This document shows, piece by piece, positions 1-9,323 of a stretch of 64,000 nucleotides of DNA. The stretch is taken from positions 4,402,001 to 4,466,000 of the forward strand of contig NZ_CP110535.1 of assembly GCF_026104355.1 (NCBI RefSeq). The letters run 5' to 3'. The position numbers and the translations under genes were made by a program. This DNA is from Halomonas sp. BDJS001. GTDB taxonomy: Bacteria; Pseudomonadota; Gammaproteobacteria; Pseudomonadales; Halomonadaceae. The notes beneath the pieces were generated by a model. That model made no database searches. It was not told the DNA's origin and was given only the letters and a program-made list of their open reading frames with translations. The first letter of the stretch is position 1. Each line of letters starts with the position of its first letter.

Positions 1-563
1 TCAAGTGGGCGAGCCTGCCTTGGGAAACCGATGAAGCAATGGCATTGCGGCGGCGCGTTTTCTGCGATGAGCAGGCAATATTTGATCAGGACGACCGAGA
101 TGCCATCGATGACTCAGCCCACCTACTCGTCGCTTTAGGGTGCACAGGAGGATGGTATGAGCAAGTGGTGGGGACAGTGCGTATTCACGAATCAGAACCT
201 GGACTCTGGCATGGTTCGCGTCTTGCTGTTGACCCAGCCTTCCGCGCCCAAGGCCGCCTAGGCTCCACGCTGATTCGGCTGGCCGTCTCCAGCGCTCATG
301 CATTGGGCTGCCAACGCTTTTTGGCCCGGGTACAGGCCCAGAATGAGGCTCTTTTTCAACAGCTGCACTGGCGAAGCATTGGCAAGGAGCTAATCCTTGA
401 TCGACCTCATGTGGTAATGGAGGCCGACCTTACCCACTACCCCCCTTGCCACTCTCCTCTTAGCGGCTTTGTTGTGCCTGGGCGTCAACGCCAACCTCTC
501 GCTGAGCTGGCGCCTGGGCTGCTTAAGATCCTTTCAGCCCCCGCACTGAGACAAGCATCATGA
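1..563 (+). CDS. MSMEG_0567/Sll0786-family GNAT N-acetyltransferase (5' partial)
   Basis: The gene runs in from the left edge: the frame is open from base 3 and already encodes family-like sequence (WASLPWETDEAMALRRRVFC) before the first in-window ATG at 39, so that ATG is not taken as the start. The LRRRVFCDEQ segment and the later acetyl-CoA-binding region (FRAQGRLGSTLIRLAVSSA) are typical of the GNAT protein of Nit1C nitrogen-starvation clusters. Its substrate is not known. It overlaps the next gene by 4 bases (ATGA), as expected in a tight operon with the AIR-synthase-like, MSMEG_0570-like and MSMEG_0569-like genes. The nitrilase and radical-SAM genes usually found in such clusters would lie left of the window. 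The family call is from remembered sequence and gene order. Confidence 0.85.
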   Translation, partial: KWASLPWETDEAMALRRRVFCDEQAIFDQDDRDAIDDSAHLLVALGCTGGWYEQVVGTVRIHESEPGLWHGSRLAVDPAFRAQGRLGSTLIRLAVSSAHALGCQRFLARVQAQNEALFQQLHWRSIGKELILDRPHVVMEADLTHYPPCHSPLSGFVVPGRQRQPLAELAPGLLKILSAPALRQAS

Positions 564-1561
564 GCCAAAAGCAACGACTCGACCTAACAGAACTGCTCCA
601 GAAAGTGCACGATTATAGTGGTCTTGCCCATAAGGCCGATATCGCGCGGATCGCTCCCAACCTGACAGCACTGCCCGATGGCTGGCATCCCAACGGCGAC
701 GATACCGCGGCCATTCCCAGCGGCGAAAGCTACACACTGTTGGCGATGGAAGGGCTACTTACCGCCTTCGTCGCCGAGGATCCTTGGTTTGCTGGCTGGT
801 GTTCGGTGATGGTTAACGTCAGTGATATCGCCGCAATGGGCGGGCGGCCCCAGGCAATCGTCAATGCTCTATGGAGCCATGACCCAGCAAGCGCTGAACT
901 AATTGCCAAAGGCATGCGTGAGGCCGCCGACACCTTCCGCATTCCCATCGTCGGTGGCCACACCAACCTTCGCTCCAATCAGCCGCAATTGGCGGTCGGC
1001 ATCCTGGGTCGAGCCCAATGCCTGCTGAGCAGTTTTGCGGCGCGGCCTGGGCAGCTATTAGTGGCGGCTATCGACCTGCGCGGCGCCTATCAAGCGCCCT
1101 ATCTGAATTGGAACGCGGCCACAACGGCGCCCGCTGAGCGTTTGCGTGGCGACATCGAACTACTTCCCTGTATTGCTGAAGCGGGCTTGGCTATCGCCGC
1201 TAAAGATATTAGTCAGGCCGGTCTCCTCGGTACCACCTTAATGCTCATGGAGAGCGCTGATGTAGGCGTGAGTATTAACCTTGACGCTATCCCGAAACCC
1301 GAGAAAGTCACTTGGGAGGACTGGTTATGCACCTTCCCTAGCTTCGGTTACCTGCTCACCACGGATAATGAGCACCTCCCCATGCTGCTGGAGCGCTTCC
1401 GTGCCCGTGGCATCGCCGCCGCGCAGATCGGCGAGATCGCTTCCTCTCCGCAGCTCTGGGTAGAAACCGACAATGATCGCCAGTTGTTCCATGACCTTGC
1501 AACCACTCCATTAACCGGGCTGAGTCGCCCCCAAATGCCCATTCCCCAACAGGAGCTTTGA
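560..1561 (+). CDS. Sll0787-family AIR synthase-like protein
   Basis: This 333-residue protein has the two-domain layout of the PurM/ThiL/SelD (AIR synthase-related) superfamily. An N-terminal part carries the acidic GDDTAAI segment (about residues 46-52) that in relatives binds metal and ATP. A glycine-rich C-terminal part follows (SQAGLLGTTLMLMES, about residue 218 onward). The true reaction of the Nit1C member is unknown. A purine-biosynthesis role is unlikely given its place between the GNAT gene and the MSMEG_0570-like gene. Start ATG overlaps the GNAT stop by 4 bases; its stop lies 2 bases before the next ATG. Confidence 0.85.
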   Translation: MSQKQRLDLTELLQKVHDYSGLAHKADIARIAPNLTALPDGWHPNGDDTAAIPSGESYTLLAMEGLLTAFVAEDPWFAGWCSVMVNVSDIAAMGGRPQAIVNALWSHDPASAELIAKGMREAADTFRIPIVGGHTNLRSNQPQLAVGILGRAQCLLSSFAARPGQLLVAAIDLRGAYQAPYLNWNAATTAPAERLRGDIELLPCIAEAGLAIAAKDISQAGLLGTTLMLMESADVGVSINLDAIPKPEKVTWEDWLCTFPSFGYLLTTDNEHLPMLLERFRARGIAAAQIGEIASSPQLWVETDNDRQLFHDLATTPLTGLSRPQMPIPQQEL

Positions 1562-1563
1562 GC

Positions 1564-1848
1564 ATGCCAGCCATACACTTCCACGTTCGCTGGCCAGATG
1601 GCAGCGAAGACCAGTGTTACTCACCCTCTACCGTCGTAAAGGAGTACTTCCAGGTCGGCGAGCGTCTCAGCGTCGATGCTTTTGTGGAGCGCGCCAACAC
1701 AGCCTTAGAGGCGGCCAGCCAGCGCGTCGAACAAAAATTCGGTTTCTTCTGCTCCAGTGCCATGGATCAGTCGACGGTCATCAAGGCCAAAGCCCAGCAG
1801 TTTGGCAATAGTCCGCAGGGCATGGTCGAAATTATCCGCATCGACTAA
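1564..1848 (+). CDS. MSMEG_0570-family nitrogen starvation response protein
   Basis: This small protein (94 residues from ATG 1564) begins MPAIHFHVRWPDGS and contains CYSPSTVVKEYF and CSSAMDQS. I recognise these as conserved in the MSMEG_0570 family of Nit1C clusters. A TTG two codons upstream (1558) is also in frame, but it overlaps the previous gene and ATG is preferred. The biochemical role is unknown. Two cysteines (in CYSPS and FCSSAM) are conserved in my memory of the family and may matter. The gene sits between the AIR-synthase-like gene and the flavoprotein gene on the same strand. Confidence 0.85.
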   Translation: MPAIHFHVRWPDGSEDQCYSPSTVVKEYFQVGERLSVDAFVERANTALEAASQRVEQKFGFFCSSAMDQSTVIKAKAQQFGNSPQGMVEIIRID

Positions 1849-1889
1849 CTCACCAAACATTTCTTGAACCGTTGCAAAGAGAGAGTGCT

Positions 1890-3173
1890 ATGAAAGATCT
1901 ACGTCAACACTACTCAGTGCTTATCATCGGCGGTGGTCAGGCCGGTCTCTCGGTCAGCCATTACCTTCAAGCCCAGGCGATCGATCACCTCGTTATTGAG
2001 AAACATAGCTTGATGCATAGTTGGCAGTCCGCACGATGGGACTCCTTCACCTTGGTAACGCCAAATTGGCAATGTCAGCTACCTGACCATCCCTATGACG
2101 GGGATGACCCCAAAGGATTTATGAAGCGTGACGAGGTGGTCGCCTACCTTGACCGCTTTGCCACCAAGGTTCAGCCTCCCGCTCTCGAAGGCGTTGCCGT
2201 TAATCGCGTCAGTCTGAATAGCAACGGGAAATACGAAGTGAAGAGTTCCGCGGGTGAGTTTAGCGCGGATCAGATCGTGGTGGCCTCCGGCGGTTATCAT
2301 CTCCCTATCATTCCACGTATGGCAGAGCGATTGCCCGATCGGTTGTTCCAGCTACATTCGGCGGAATACCGAAGCCCTGAACAATTACCCGAGGGGTCGG
2401 TATTGGTGGTGGGCTCCGGCCAGTCTGGCGCCCAGATTGCCGAAGACCTGCACATTGCTGGGCGAAAAGTCTTCCTCGCCACTGGTGATGCCCCACGCGT
2501 GGCGCGTCAATATCGCGGCAAAGATGTTGTCGAATGGCTTGATGAAATGGGCTACTACGAGATGTCGGTCGATCAGCACCCATTACGTGAGGGAGTAAGA
2601 GATAACACCAACCACTATGTTACAGGGCGTGACGGGGGCCGGGAGATCGACCTGCGTAAGTTCGCTCTCGAAGGTATGGAGCTATTCGGGCTATTAGAAG
2701 AGTACCGCAATGGGGACTTTATCTTTCGCGATAATTTGCAAGCCAACCTTGATCATGCCGACAGTGTTTATTGCAATATCAATCAGCGAATTGATGCCTA
2801 TATCGCATCCCAGGGTATCGAGGCCCCACCAGCGCCCGAGTACACGCCGTGCTGGGAACCGACCCAAGAGCGTTCCGCGCTAAATCTGGTCGACGCAGGG
2901 ATTAGCGCCGTTATCTGGTGCATCGGCTTTCGCCCTGACTTTCACTGGCTTGATGCTTCGGTATTCAATGGTCAGGGCCATCCTATACACAAACGCGGTG
3001 TCACCCAACAGCCCGGCCTCTACTTTATTGGCCTGCCATGGCTGCATACCTGGGGCTCTGGGAGGTTCTCTGGGGTGGCGGCTGACGCTGAATACTTGGT
3101 TGAACGCATCAAAGCTTATCAGCGACAACAGGATGCGGCGTTACAACTGCTCTCGGAGCAAGTGTTAGCCTGA
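1890..3173 (+). CDS. MSMEG_0569-family FAD-dependent oxidoreductase
   Basis: This is a flavin-dependent monooxygenase/oxidoreductase of about 427 residues. Near the N-terminus is an FAD-binding Rossmann motif (IIGGGQAGLSVSHYL). A second dinucleotide-binding motif follows at mid-protein (VLVVGSGQSGAQIAEDL, NADPH type). Close to the C-terminus is the late flavoprotein motif (GLYFIGLPWLHTWGSGR). The layout resembles group B flavin monooxygenases. It is the usual last core gene of the Nit1C cluster, which is associated with nitrilase and, in Pseudomonas, with growth on cyanide; its exact substrate is not established. ATG 1890 is chosen because AGAGAG lies just upstream; an in-frame TTG at 1872 is less likely. 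Confidence 0.85.
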   Translation: MKDLRQHYSVLIIGGGQAGLSVSHYLQAQAIDHLVIEKHSLMHSWQSARWDSFTLVTPNWQCQLPDHPYDGDDPKGFMKRDEVVAYLDRFATKVQPPALEGVAVNRVSLNSNGKYEVKSSAGEFSADQIVVASGGYHLPIIPRMAERLPDRLFQLHSAEYRSPEQLPEGSVLVVGSGQSGAQIAEDLHIAGRKVFLATGDAPRVARQYRGKDVVEWLDEMGYYEMSVDQHPLREGVRDNTNHYVTGRDGGREIDLRKFALEGMELFGLLEEYRNGDFIFRDNLQANLDHADSVYCNINQRIDAYIASQGIEAPPAPEYTPCWEPTQERSALNLVDAGISAVIWCIGFRPDFHWLDASVFNGQGHPIHKRGVTQQPGLYFIGLPWLHTWGSGRFSGVAADAEYLVERIKAYQRQQDAALQLLSEQVLA

Positions 3174-3277
3174 CGCGGTTCACACTAGCCATTGGGTTGC
3201 TATCAGAGGGTTACTGCATCGTTACCCGCTTTGATCGCAGGTTTTTTCGCTTGTTAGATCGTGGCTACCCATACCCA

Positions 3278-4726
3278 CTACTCCCCTGAAGGCCCCAGGA
3301 AACGTGTTTCACTGACCTTCGTTATTGAAGGGTCATCTAAGGCGATAAAGTGCAGTTCGATAGGATGGCTAGGCTGCGTTAGGTCATTCGCATCGGCGGT
3401 GAGTGCTAGACGTAGGCTGCGTGTTTCAAACGCCGCCACCTCTAAGATATCCACCCCCTGCAGACGAAGCCCTGGCAACCCCGCGGCTGATACCGCGTAA
3501 TGATGGGTTTGGCCATCTTGATTGCGCAGCGTCACGTTGTAGTAATTGATAATGCGACCCTCTGCCGTGCTTTCAAACAATGCCTGACGGTCGCGTGCAA
3601 TATCGACATCAAGGGGCACACGGGCATTCAAGAAGCCAATGAGCAACACCACCATGGCGAGTAGCGCCGCTGCATAGGCAAATAACTGAGGACGCCAAAA
3701 GCGGGTCGTTTTACCTGCCAACGCGCGCTCGGTGGTGTAACGAATCAGACCAAGCGGTTTATTGATCCGCGCCATCACGCTATCGCAAGCATCGATACAG
3801 GCCGCGCAACCAATACACTCGTACTGCAGCCCATCGCGAATATCGATGCCGGTAGGGCACACCTGAACACAGAGTTCACAGTCGATACAGTCACCGGTTC
3901 GCGTTGCCTCAATGCTCTTTTGAGAATGGTGGCGGCGCGGCTCACCGCGGGCAGCGTCGTAGGAAACAATCAGCGTATTGGCGTCGAACATCGCCGACTG
4001 AAAGCGCGCATAAGGGCACATATGCAGGCATACCTGATGGCGGAGCCAACCGGCATTCAAGTAGGTAAACAAAGTAAAAAAACCGATCCAGAAGAGTGCC
4101 AAGGGGTGCGCGTCCAGACTGACGACATCCACCAATAATGCCCTGATTGGCGTGAAGTAACCGACAAAGGCCACTCCTGTAGCCACCGCAATCAGCAGCC
4201 AAGCTGCATGTTTGGTGATTTTTCGCCATAGCGTATCGAACTTGCGTGGCGCTTGGTCGCGGCGTATGCGACGGTGGCGTGGCCCCTCTAAGCGATGCTC
4301 AAACCAGATAAATAGAAACGTCCACACGCTTTGCGGGCAGCTGTAGCCACACCACACGCGCCCAGCGACCACCGTGATCAAAAACAGTCCAAAGGCGCAG
4401 AGCACCAGGATCCAGGTGAGCAAGATAAAGTCTTGGGGATAAAACGTCGCCGCAAACAGGTGGAACTCCTGGGCAGAGAGATCAAACCACACCAGCGGTC
4501 GGTCGCCCCAATTGACCCACGGCAAACCGAAATAGAGCGCCATCAGCAGCCAGTTTGAGTGGCGTCGGATACGCTGAAAAAAGCCGCCTATTTCGCGCAC
4601 ATAAATATGCCCCAGCTTCGGTGGCTTGCTGCTGGGAGACTTAGCACTAGGCGTCTTAGGTGGGGGCGTATGGTGTTCAACCGCTGCCTCAGTGGTCAGG
4701 TCTTGCAGTGGGATGCGTTGCGTCAT
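3278..4726 (-). CDS. ccoG: Cytochrome c oxidase accessory protein CcoG (RdxA/FixG family)
   Basis: This is a membrane-bound Fe-S protein of 482 residues that reduces copper during assembly of cbb3-type cytochrome oxidase. Transmembrane segments lie near residues 59-75, 99-122, 176-193 and 205-225, and one follows the Fe-S domain. The CGYSCPQSVW motif (Cys126, Cys130) is followed by two ferredoxin-type clusters: Cys280/283/286/290 and Cys304/307/310/314. The periplasmic C-terminal domain (about residues 375-482) fits the FixG C-terminal Ig-like fold. No ccoNOPQ genes are in the window, so here it stands alone. It faces the Nit1C operon and is divergent from the MocR gene. Length is normal for the family. 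Confidence 0.93.
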   Translation of the reverse strand: MTQRIPLQDLTTEAAVEHHTPPPKTPSAKSPSSKPPKLGHIYVREIGGFFQRIRRHSNWLLMALYFGLPWVNWGDRPLVWFDLSAQEFHLFAATFYPQDFILLTWILVLCAFGLFLITVVAGRVWCGYSCPQSVWTFLFIWFEHRLEGPRHRRIRRDQAPRKFDTLWRKITKHAAWLLIAVATGVAFVGYFTPIRALLVDVVSLDAHPLALFWIGFFTLFTYLNAGWLRHQVCLHMCPYARFQSAMFDANTLIVSYDAARGEPRRHHSQKSIEATRTGDCIDCELCVQVCPTGIDIRDGLQYECIGCAACIDACDSVMARINKPLGLIRYTTERALAGKTTRFWRPQLFAYAAALLAMVVLLIGFLNARVPLDVDIARDRQALFESTAEGRIINYYNVTLRNQDGQTHHYAVSAAGLPGLRLQGVDILEVAAFETRSLRLALTADANDLTQPSHPIELHFIALDDPSITKVSETRFLGPSGE

Positions 4727-5004
4727 ACCGATATCCAGAAAAGAGGGAGTAGAGGTCTATACGGTCGAGGGGCGTCGCTAAGTAGGTGATCATGCTTTTT
4801 TAAGAGAGCGACTGATTTAGGCGCTACTATGCCTAGTGAGCAGAATCACAAACAGGCGCAGTTTTAGAAAAATAAGCCGTATCAGATCTCCCCCTATGAC
4901 TCATACCCTGACTTTCTGATATGCTTTTTATTACTCTATTTGATTCTGTTTTACCTCCCTCATATAACCCACAGTGACGCTTTCCAACACCAGAGAGCCG
5001 CACC

Positions 5005-6477
5005 GTGTCAGCTAACAATATGTGTGAGCACACCGACGTTCCACTTAACGCACCGACGGTTTATCCCATGAAACGCTACGAACAGTTTGCCGATGAGATA
5101 GCCACACTGATTCGTCAGGGCGTACTTGGCCCTGGGGAGCGTATTCCTTCGGTGCGTCAGGCTAGCCGTCATCATGGCATTAGCCCCTCCACGGTGTTTC
5201 AGGCTTACTACTTACTGGAAAACCAAGGACTTATCACTGCACGGGCGCGCTCGGGGTATTTTGTTCGTGAACACGCCCGGCGCTTGCTGGACGAGCCGCG
5301 CGTGCCACTGCAGCCCACCGACCCGGCAGAGGTAGAAGTCAGCGAGCTGGTGTTCTCGGTGCTTGGCTCGCTTCAGGATGACCGCACGGTGCCCTTCGGA
5401 TCGGCGTTCCCCAGCCCCGAGCTGTTTCCGCTTTCTCGCCTGGCTACTAGCATGACACGGGGGTTACGCGAGCTTTCGCCCCAACAGGTGGTGGCCGACA
5501 TGACCACCGGGCATACCGACCTGTGTCGACAGATTGCGCTGCGCTACATGCTGGGCGGCATTCAACTGCCGATGGAAGAGCTGGTGATTACCAATGGTGC
5601 AATGGAGGGACTTAATCTAGCGCTGCAGAGTGTTACCCAGCCGGGCGACCTGGTGGCAATTGAGTCACCGGCATTTTATGCCAGCCTGCAGGTATTGGAG
5701 CGACTAAAACTTCGCGCCGTGGAGATTCCGGTTCACCCACGGGAGGGAATCGACCTTGAAGTATTGGCAGAGCGACTAGAGACACTGCCCATCAAAGCCT
5801 GCTGGTTTATGAGCCATTTACAGAACCCAATCGGCGCCAGCCTGAGCAGAGAGCGCAAACAAGACCTCTATCAGCTGCTAAAACAGCACCAAGTGCCGAT
5901 GCTAGAGGATGATGTATATGCCGAGCTGTACTTTGGCAGCACCCCACCCGCCCCCGTAAAAAACTTCGATGATGAGGGGTTGGTCATTCACTGCAGCTCC
6001 TTCTCAAAGTGCTTGGCGCCGGGCTACCGGGTCGGTTGGGTAGCGGGCGGCCGCTATGCACAGGCCATCTCGCGGCTAAAACTGATGACCACCATCTCAC
6101 CTTCCGTACCCGCCCAAGCAGCCATTGCTGACTATTTGCAGCACGGCGGTTATGACCGCCACTTACGCAAGCTCCGCCATGCCCTGGAAGCCCAACAAGG
6201 CAGCATGCTGGCGGCGGCGGATCGCTACTTTCCTGCCAACACCCGCATCACTCGCCCTGCGGGCGGCTATTTCCTATGGGTGGAGTTTCCTGAAGAAGTG
6301 GATTCGCTGCGGCTATTTAATACCGCGCTCGACCACGGCGTCAGCTTAGCGCCAGGCCCGATTTTTTCGGCGACCCAACAGTTTCGCCACTGTGTGCGGC
6401 TGAGCTATGGCCATCCATGGACGCAAACCAGCGAGCGCGGCATGGAAACCTTGGGCAGGTTATTAAGCCTTTTTTAG
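5005..6477 (+). CDS. MocR-type (GntR/aminotransferase) transcriptional regulator
   Basis: An N-terminal GntR winged helix (about residues 24-92, RIPSVRQASRHHGISPSTVFQAY) is fused to a fold-type I aminotransferase-like domain. The PLP lysine is Lys335 in HCSSFSKCLAPGYRVGW, and the Asn/Pro-containing HLQNPIGAS segment is at 271-279. Such proteins use PLP as effector-binding cofactor and regulate neighbouring amino-acid or vitamin genes. The GTG at 5005 has AGAG about 8 bases upstream; ATG codons at 5020 and 5068 are alternatives. It is divergent from ccoG and convergent with sdaA. The nearby serine dehydratase gene is a conceivable target, but this is only inference from position. Confidence 0.88.
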   Translation: MSANNMCEHTDVPLNAPTVYPMKRYEQFADEIATLIRQGVLGPGERIPSVRQASRHHGISPSTVFQAYYLLENQGLITARARSGYFVREHARRLLDEPRVPLQPTDPAEVEVSELVFSVLGSLQDDRTVPFGSAFPSPELFPLSRLATSMTRGLRELSPQQVVADMTTGHTDLCRQIALRYMLGGIQLPMEELVITNGAMEGLNLALQSVTQPGDLVAIESPAFYASLQVLERLKLRAVEIPVHPREGIDLEVLAERLETLPIKACWFMSHLQNPIGASLSRERKQDLYQLLKQHQVPMLEDDVYAELYFGSTPPAPVKNFDDEGLVIHCSSFSKCLAPGYRVGWVAGGRYAQAISRLKLMTTISPSVPAQAAIADYLQHGGYDRHLRKLRHALEAQQGSMLAAADRYFPANTRITRPAGGYFLWVEFPEEVDSLRLFNTALDHGVSLAPGPIFSATQQFRHCVRLSYGHPWTQTSERGMETLGRLLSLF

Positions 6478-6660
6478 CGAAGATCGCCGACGCTGTCTCC
6501 AGGCAACTGATATGGTTATTTAGTTAAAGACTGAGCCTGTTATGCAACACAGCAATCACTAGACTGTTCCGATGAAGCCACACAGCTGCTATACCAGTCC
6601 GCAAAAGCGTTAAGAGAGTGGCTGTCATCGGAGGAATGCACCTATCGCCTAAATAGAAAA

Positions 6661-6697
6661 CGCCGGACTCCTGCCTCAGCGGAGATCCGGCGTTTTT
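6661..6697 (+). terminator. Bidirectional terminator between the MocR gene and sdaA
   Basis: A perfect 7-bp stem (CGCCGGA/TCCGGCG, 6661-6667 with 6686-6692) is flanked by TTTTT on the plus strand and by AAAA on the left. It can therefore end transcripts from both converging genes. Confidence 0.8.
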
Positions 6698-6719
6698 AAC
6701 TAATCAAGCAGGTGCTTTT

Positions 6720-8102
6720 TTAACACTCAATGGCATTCACGGCTAAGCCACCTTTAGACGTCTCTTTGTACTTATCCAGCATATCTCGGCCTGTATCGCG
6801 CATGGTGCGAATCACTTTATCCAACGAGATAAAGTGCGTGCCATCGCCGCGCAGTGCCATTTGAGCGGCATTGATGGCTTTTACCGTTGCAATGGCATTG
6901 CGCTCAATACAAGGGACTTGCACCAACCCACCAACAGGGTCGCAGGTTAATCCTAAATTGTGCTCCAAGCCGATTTCGGCCGCATGCTCGACTTGTTCGG
7001 GCGTTCCTCCCATTACATCAGCCAAGCCAGCGGCAGCCATGGCACAAGCCGACCCGACCTCCCCCTGGCAGCCCACTTCGGCGCCGGAGATTGAGGCATT
7101 TTTCTTACAGAGGATGCCTATGGCGCCTGCCGCCAGCAAAAAATCCACCACGTTTTTCTCACAGGCGTTGGGCTGAAACTTCATATAGTAGTGCAAGACG
7201 GCGGGGATGATACCTGCAGCACCGTTGGTGGGCGCCGTGACCATACGCCCGCCTGCGGCGTTCTCTTCGTTGACGGCAAGGGCAAAGATATTCACCCACT
7301 CCATCGCTGAGAACGTCGAGGCTATCAGGCACTCATTCTGCTCGGCCGCTTGAAGGCGTTGATGAAGCAGCTTAGCCCGGCGTTTAACTTTCAACCCGCC
7401 CGGCAGTATCCCTTCGTGAGTTAATCCATTGTCGATGCATTCACACATCACTTGCCAGATACGCCACAGTTCGTTTCTGACCTCCTCCTCCGTCCGCCAG
7501 ACTTTCTCATTCTCCAGCATCAACTGGCTGACACTAAGCTGCTCTTTTTTACATAGCGCCAAGAGCTGGTCAGCGGTGTCAAAGTTGTAAGGAAGGGTAA
7601 CGCCACCCAAATCATCCAGCGGCATATCCACCTGGGACTGTTCAACCACAAAGCCGCCGCCCACCGAGTAGTAGGTATTCTCATACACCAAGTCGCCCTG
7701 GTGGGAAAAAGCTGCCAGCTTCATGGCATTAGGGTGGTGCGGCAAGCTCTCTTCATGAAAATAGAGGTCACTCTCCCACACAAATGTCACTGCTTTTAGG
7801 CGACCAAGCTGTAATGAGTGGCTCTCTTTAAGCGCCTGAATGGCTGGCTCAATAATTGAGGGATCGATTGTGCTAGGGCGTTCACCCATCAAGCCCATAA
7901 TAATCGCGTAATCTGTGGCGTGGCCTACCCCAGTCGCTGATAGCGAACCATATAGATGCACCTCAAGGTGCTCCACTTCATTGAGCAGGCTGTTTTCGCG
8001 CAGGGTGGTGACATACTTAAAAGCCGCCTGCATGGGCCCAACGGTATGGGAGCTGGAGGGGCCTACTCCAATCTTAAAAAGGTCGAAAACACTGATAGGC
8101 AT
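6720..8102 (-). CDS. sdaA: L-serine ammonia-lyase (Fe-S serine dehydratase)
   Basis: This single-chain bacterial L-serine dehydratase (460 residues) converts serine to pyruvate and ammonia with a [4Fe-4S] cluster. The alpha+beta N-terminal domain opens with the family signature [20 protein letters not shown]. The C-terminal catalytic domain carries the cluster cysteines in [19 protein letters not shown] and [16 protein letters not shown] ribosome site lies upstream of ATG 8102. It lies after purU, soxGADB and glyA on the same strand, but a 283-bp AT-rich gap separates it from purU, so it probably has its own promoter. In this context it drains serine made from betaine-derived glycine into pyruvate. 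Confidence 0.96.
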   Translation of the reverse strand: MPISVFDLFKIGVGPSSSHTVGPMQAAFKYVTTLRENSLLNEVEHLEVHLYGSLSATGVGHATDYAIIMGLMGERPSTIDPSIIEPAIQALKESHSLQLGRLKAVTFVWESDLYFHEESLPHHPNAMKLAAFSHQGDLVYENTYYSVGGGFVVEQSQVDMPLDDLGGVTLPYNFDTADQLLALCKKEQLSVSQLMLENEKVWRTEEEVRNELWRIWQVMCECIDNGLTHEGILPGGLKVKRRAKLLHQRLQAAEQNECLIASTFSAMEWVNIFALAVNEENAAGGRMVTAPTNGAAGIIPAVLHYYMKFQPNACEKNVVDFLLAAGAIGILCKKNASISGAEVGCQGEVGSACAMAAAGLADVMGGTPEQVEHAAEIGLEHNLGLTCDPVGGLVQVPCIERNAIATVKAINAAQMALRGDGTHFISLDKVIRTMRDTGRDMLDKYKETSKGGLAVNAIEC

Positions 8103-8385
8103 TGGAGCACCTCTTGACGTATAAACAGGGGAAAATCAGGCGGCGCCTGAAAGTTTTAATAAGTTATTGATGTGGCAAAAAAATAAAACGAAGCTATCTT
8201 TTATTGATGATTTTTTATATTTATAAAATGATACTTTTAGGCACGACTTATCAAAAATAACAAAGGGTTACGCATCGCTCTAAAAAAAGCTTAGCAACGA
8301 CAGCAACCCGATTATAAAAGTGCGCCCAAACTGTTGGCGATTATTAACAACAGCATTAGATAAAAAGTATTAATTACAAAAACGA

Positions 8386-9252
8386 CTAGTTACCAAACAC
8401 CACCGTACGCCCTGAATAAAAGAACACACGGCGTTCCAAGTGATAGCTAATCGCTCTAGCCAGGGTTAAGCACTCGATATCACGCCCCTTGGCAACCAGA
8501 TCCTCTGGGTAGTGGGTGTGATCCACTGGCTCGACCCCTTGGGCAATAATAGGCCCTTCATCAAGGTCATTATTAATGTAGTGGGCCGTTGCGCCGACTA
8601 GTTTAACCCCTTTCTCATAGGCCTGATGATAAGGCTTAGCGCCTTTAAAACCGGGCAGCAGCGAGTGGTGAATATTGATGGCCCGGCCGGCTAACAGCTC
8701 ACACATAGAGGGCGAAAGCACCTGCATATACCTTGCCAGCACCACCAATTCAGCGTCGGTATCCGCGATGATTTCGCGTATCTGCGCTTCCTGCTGCAAT
8801 TTCGTCTCGGGCGTGATCGGCAGGTAGTGGTAGGGCAAATCGTGCCATGCTGCCAACGGCTCCAGATCAGGATGATTGGAAATCACCGCCTTGATATCCA
8901 GCGGAAGCTGGCCCGTCCGATAACGGTAGAGAAGATCATTCAAGCAGTGATCGGCCTTGGAGACCATAATCACGGTGCCGGTGCGTTTGCCAGGGGCCGT
9001 CAATTCGAACTGCATATCGAATTCGTTGGCTCTTGCTGCAAAATCGGCCTGAAAGCGCTCTTCATGAAACTCATCTTGTTCTGGGCGAAACTCGGCGCGA
9101 ATGAAAAAGCGCCCGCCCAGTCGATCATCGAAAGAGTTGAGTTCGGTGATATAGCACTGCTGCTCTTTCAAGAAGCGTGTGACGACGTCCACCGTTCCCA
9201 AGCGACTCGGGCATTGGGCGGCAAGTATCCAGGTATCACTCATTCGGCTCAT
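8386..9252 (-). CDS. purU: Formyltetrahydrofolate deformylase
   Basis: PurU hydrolyses 10-formyl-THF to formate and THF. The 288-residue product has an N-terminal ACT domain (about 1-85, QCPSRLGTVDVVTRFL) and a C-terminal formyltransferase fold. The catalytic Asn-His region is NIHHSLLPGFKGAKPYHQAY, and an aspartate sits in the LDEGPIIAQ segment. It is the last gene of the soxBDAG cluster, as in Pseudomonas. There it recycles THF loaded with methyl carbon by sarcosine oxidase and produces formate for the formate dehydrogenase encoded at 22-26 kb. ATG 9252 is used; an ATG three codons later is possible. Confidence 0.95.
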   Translation of the reverse strand: MSRMSDTWILAAQCPSRLGTVDVVTRFLKEQQCYITELNSFDDRLGGRFFIRAEFRPEQDEFHEERFQADFAARANEFDMQFELTAPGKRTGTVIMVSKADHCLNDLLYRYRTGQLPLDIKAVISNHPDLEPLAAWHDLPYHYLPITPETKLQQEAQIREIIADTDAELVVLARYMQVLSPSMCELLAGRAINIHHSLLPGFKGAKPYHQAYEKGVKLVGATAHYINNDLDEGPIIAQGVEPVDHTHYPEDLVAKGRDIECLTLARAISYHLERRVFFYSGRTVVFGN

Positions 9253-9323
9253 AGTGCATCTCTAGTAGCGGCAGATCATCGCGAAAGATCGTAGCGGCCG
9301 AAACAGTGTTCCGGCCTGCCAGC

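Noticed and set aside
8103..8385. Searched the sdaA-purU gap for a riboswitch
   Set aside because: It is AT-rich without a conserved folded core such as the glycine riboswitch pattern; only a plain promoter region is likely.
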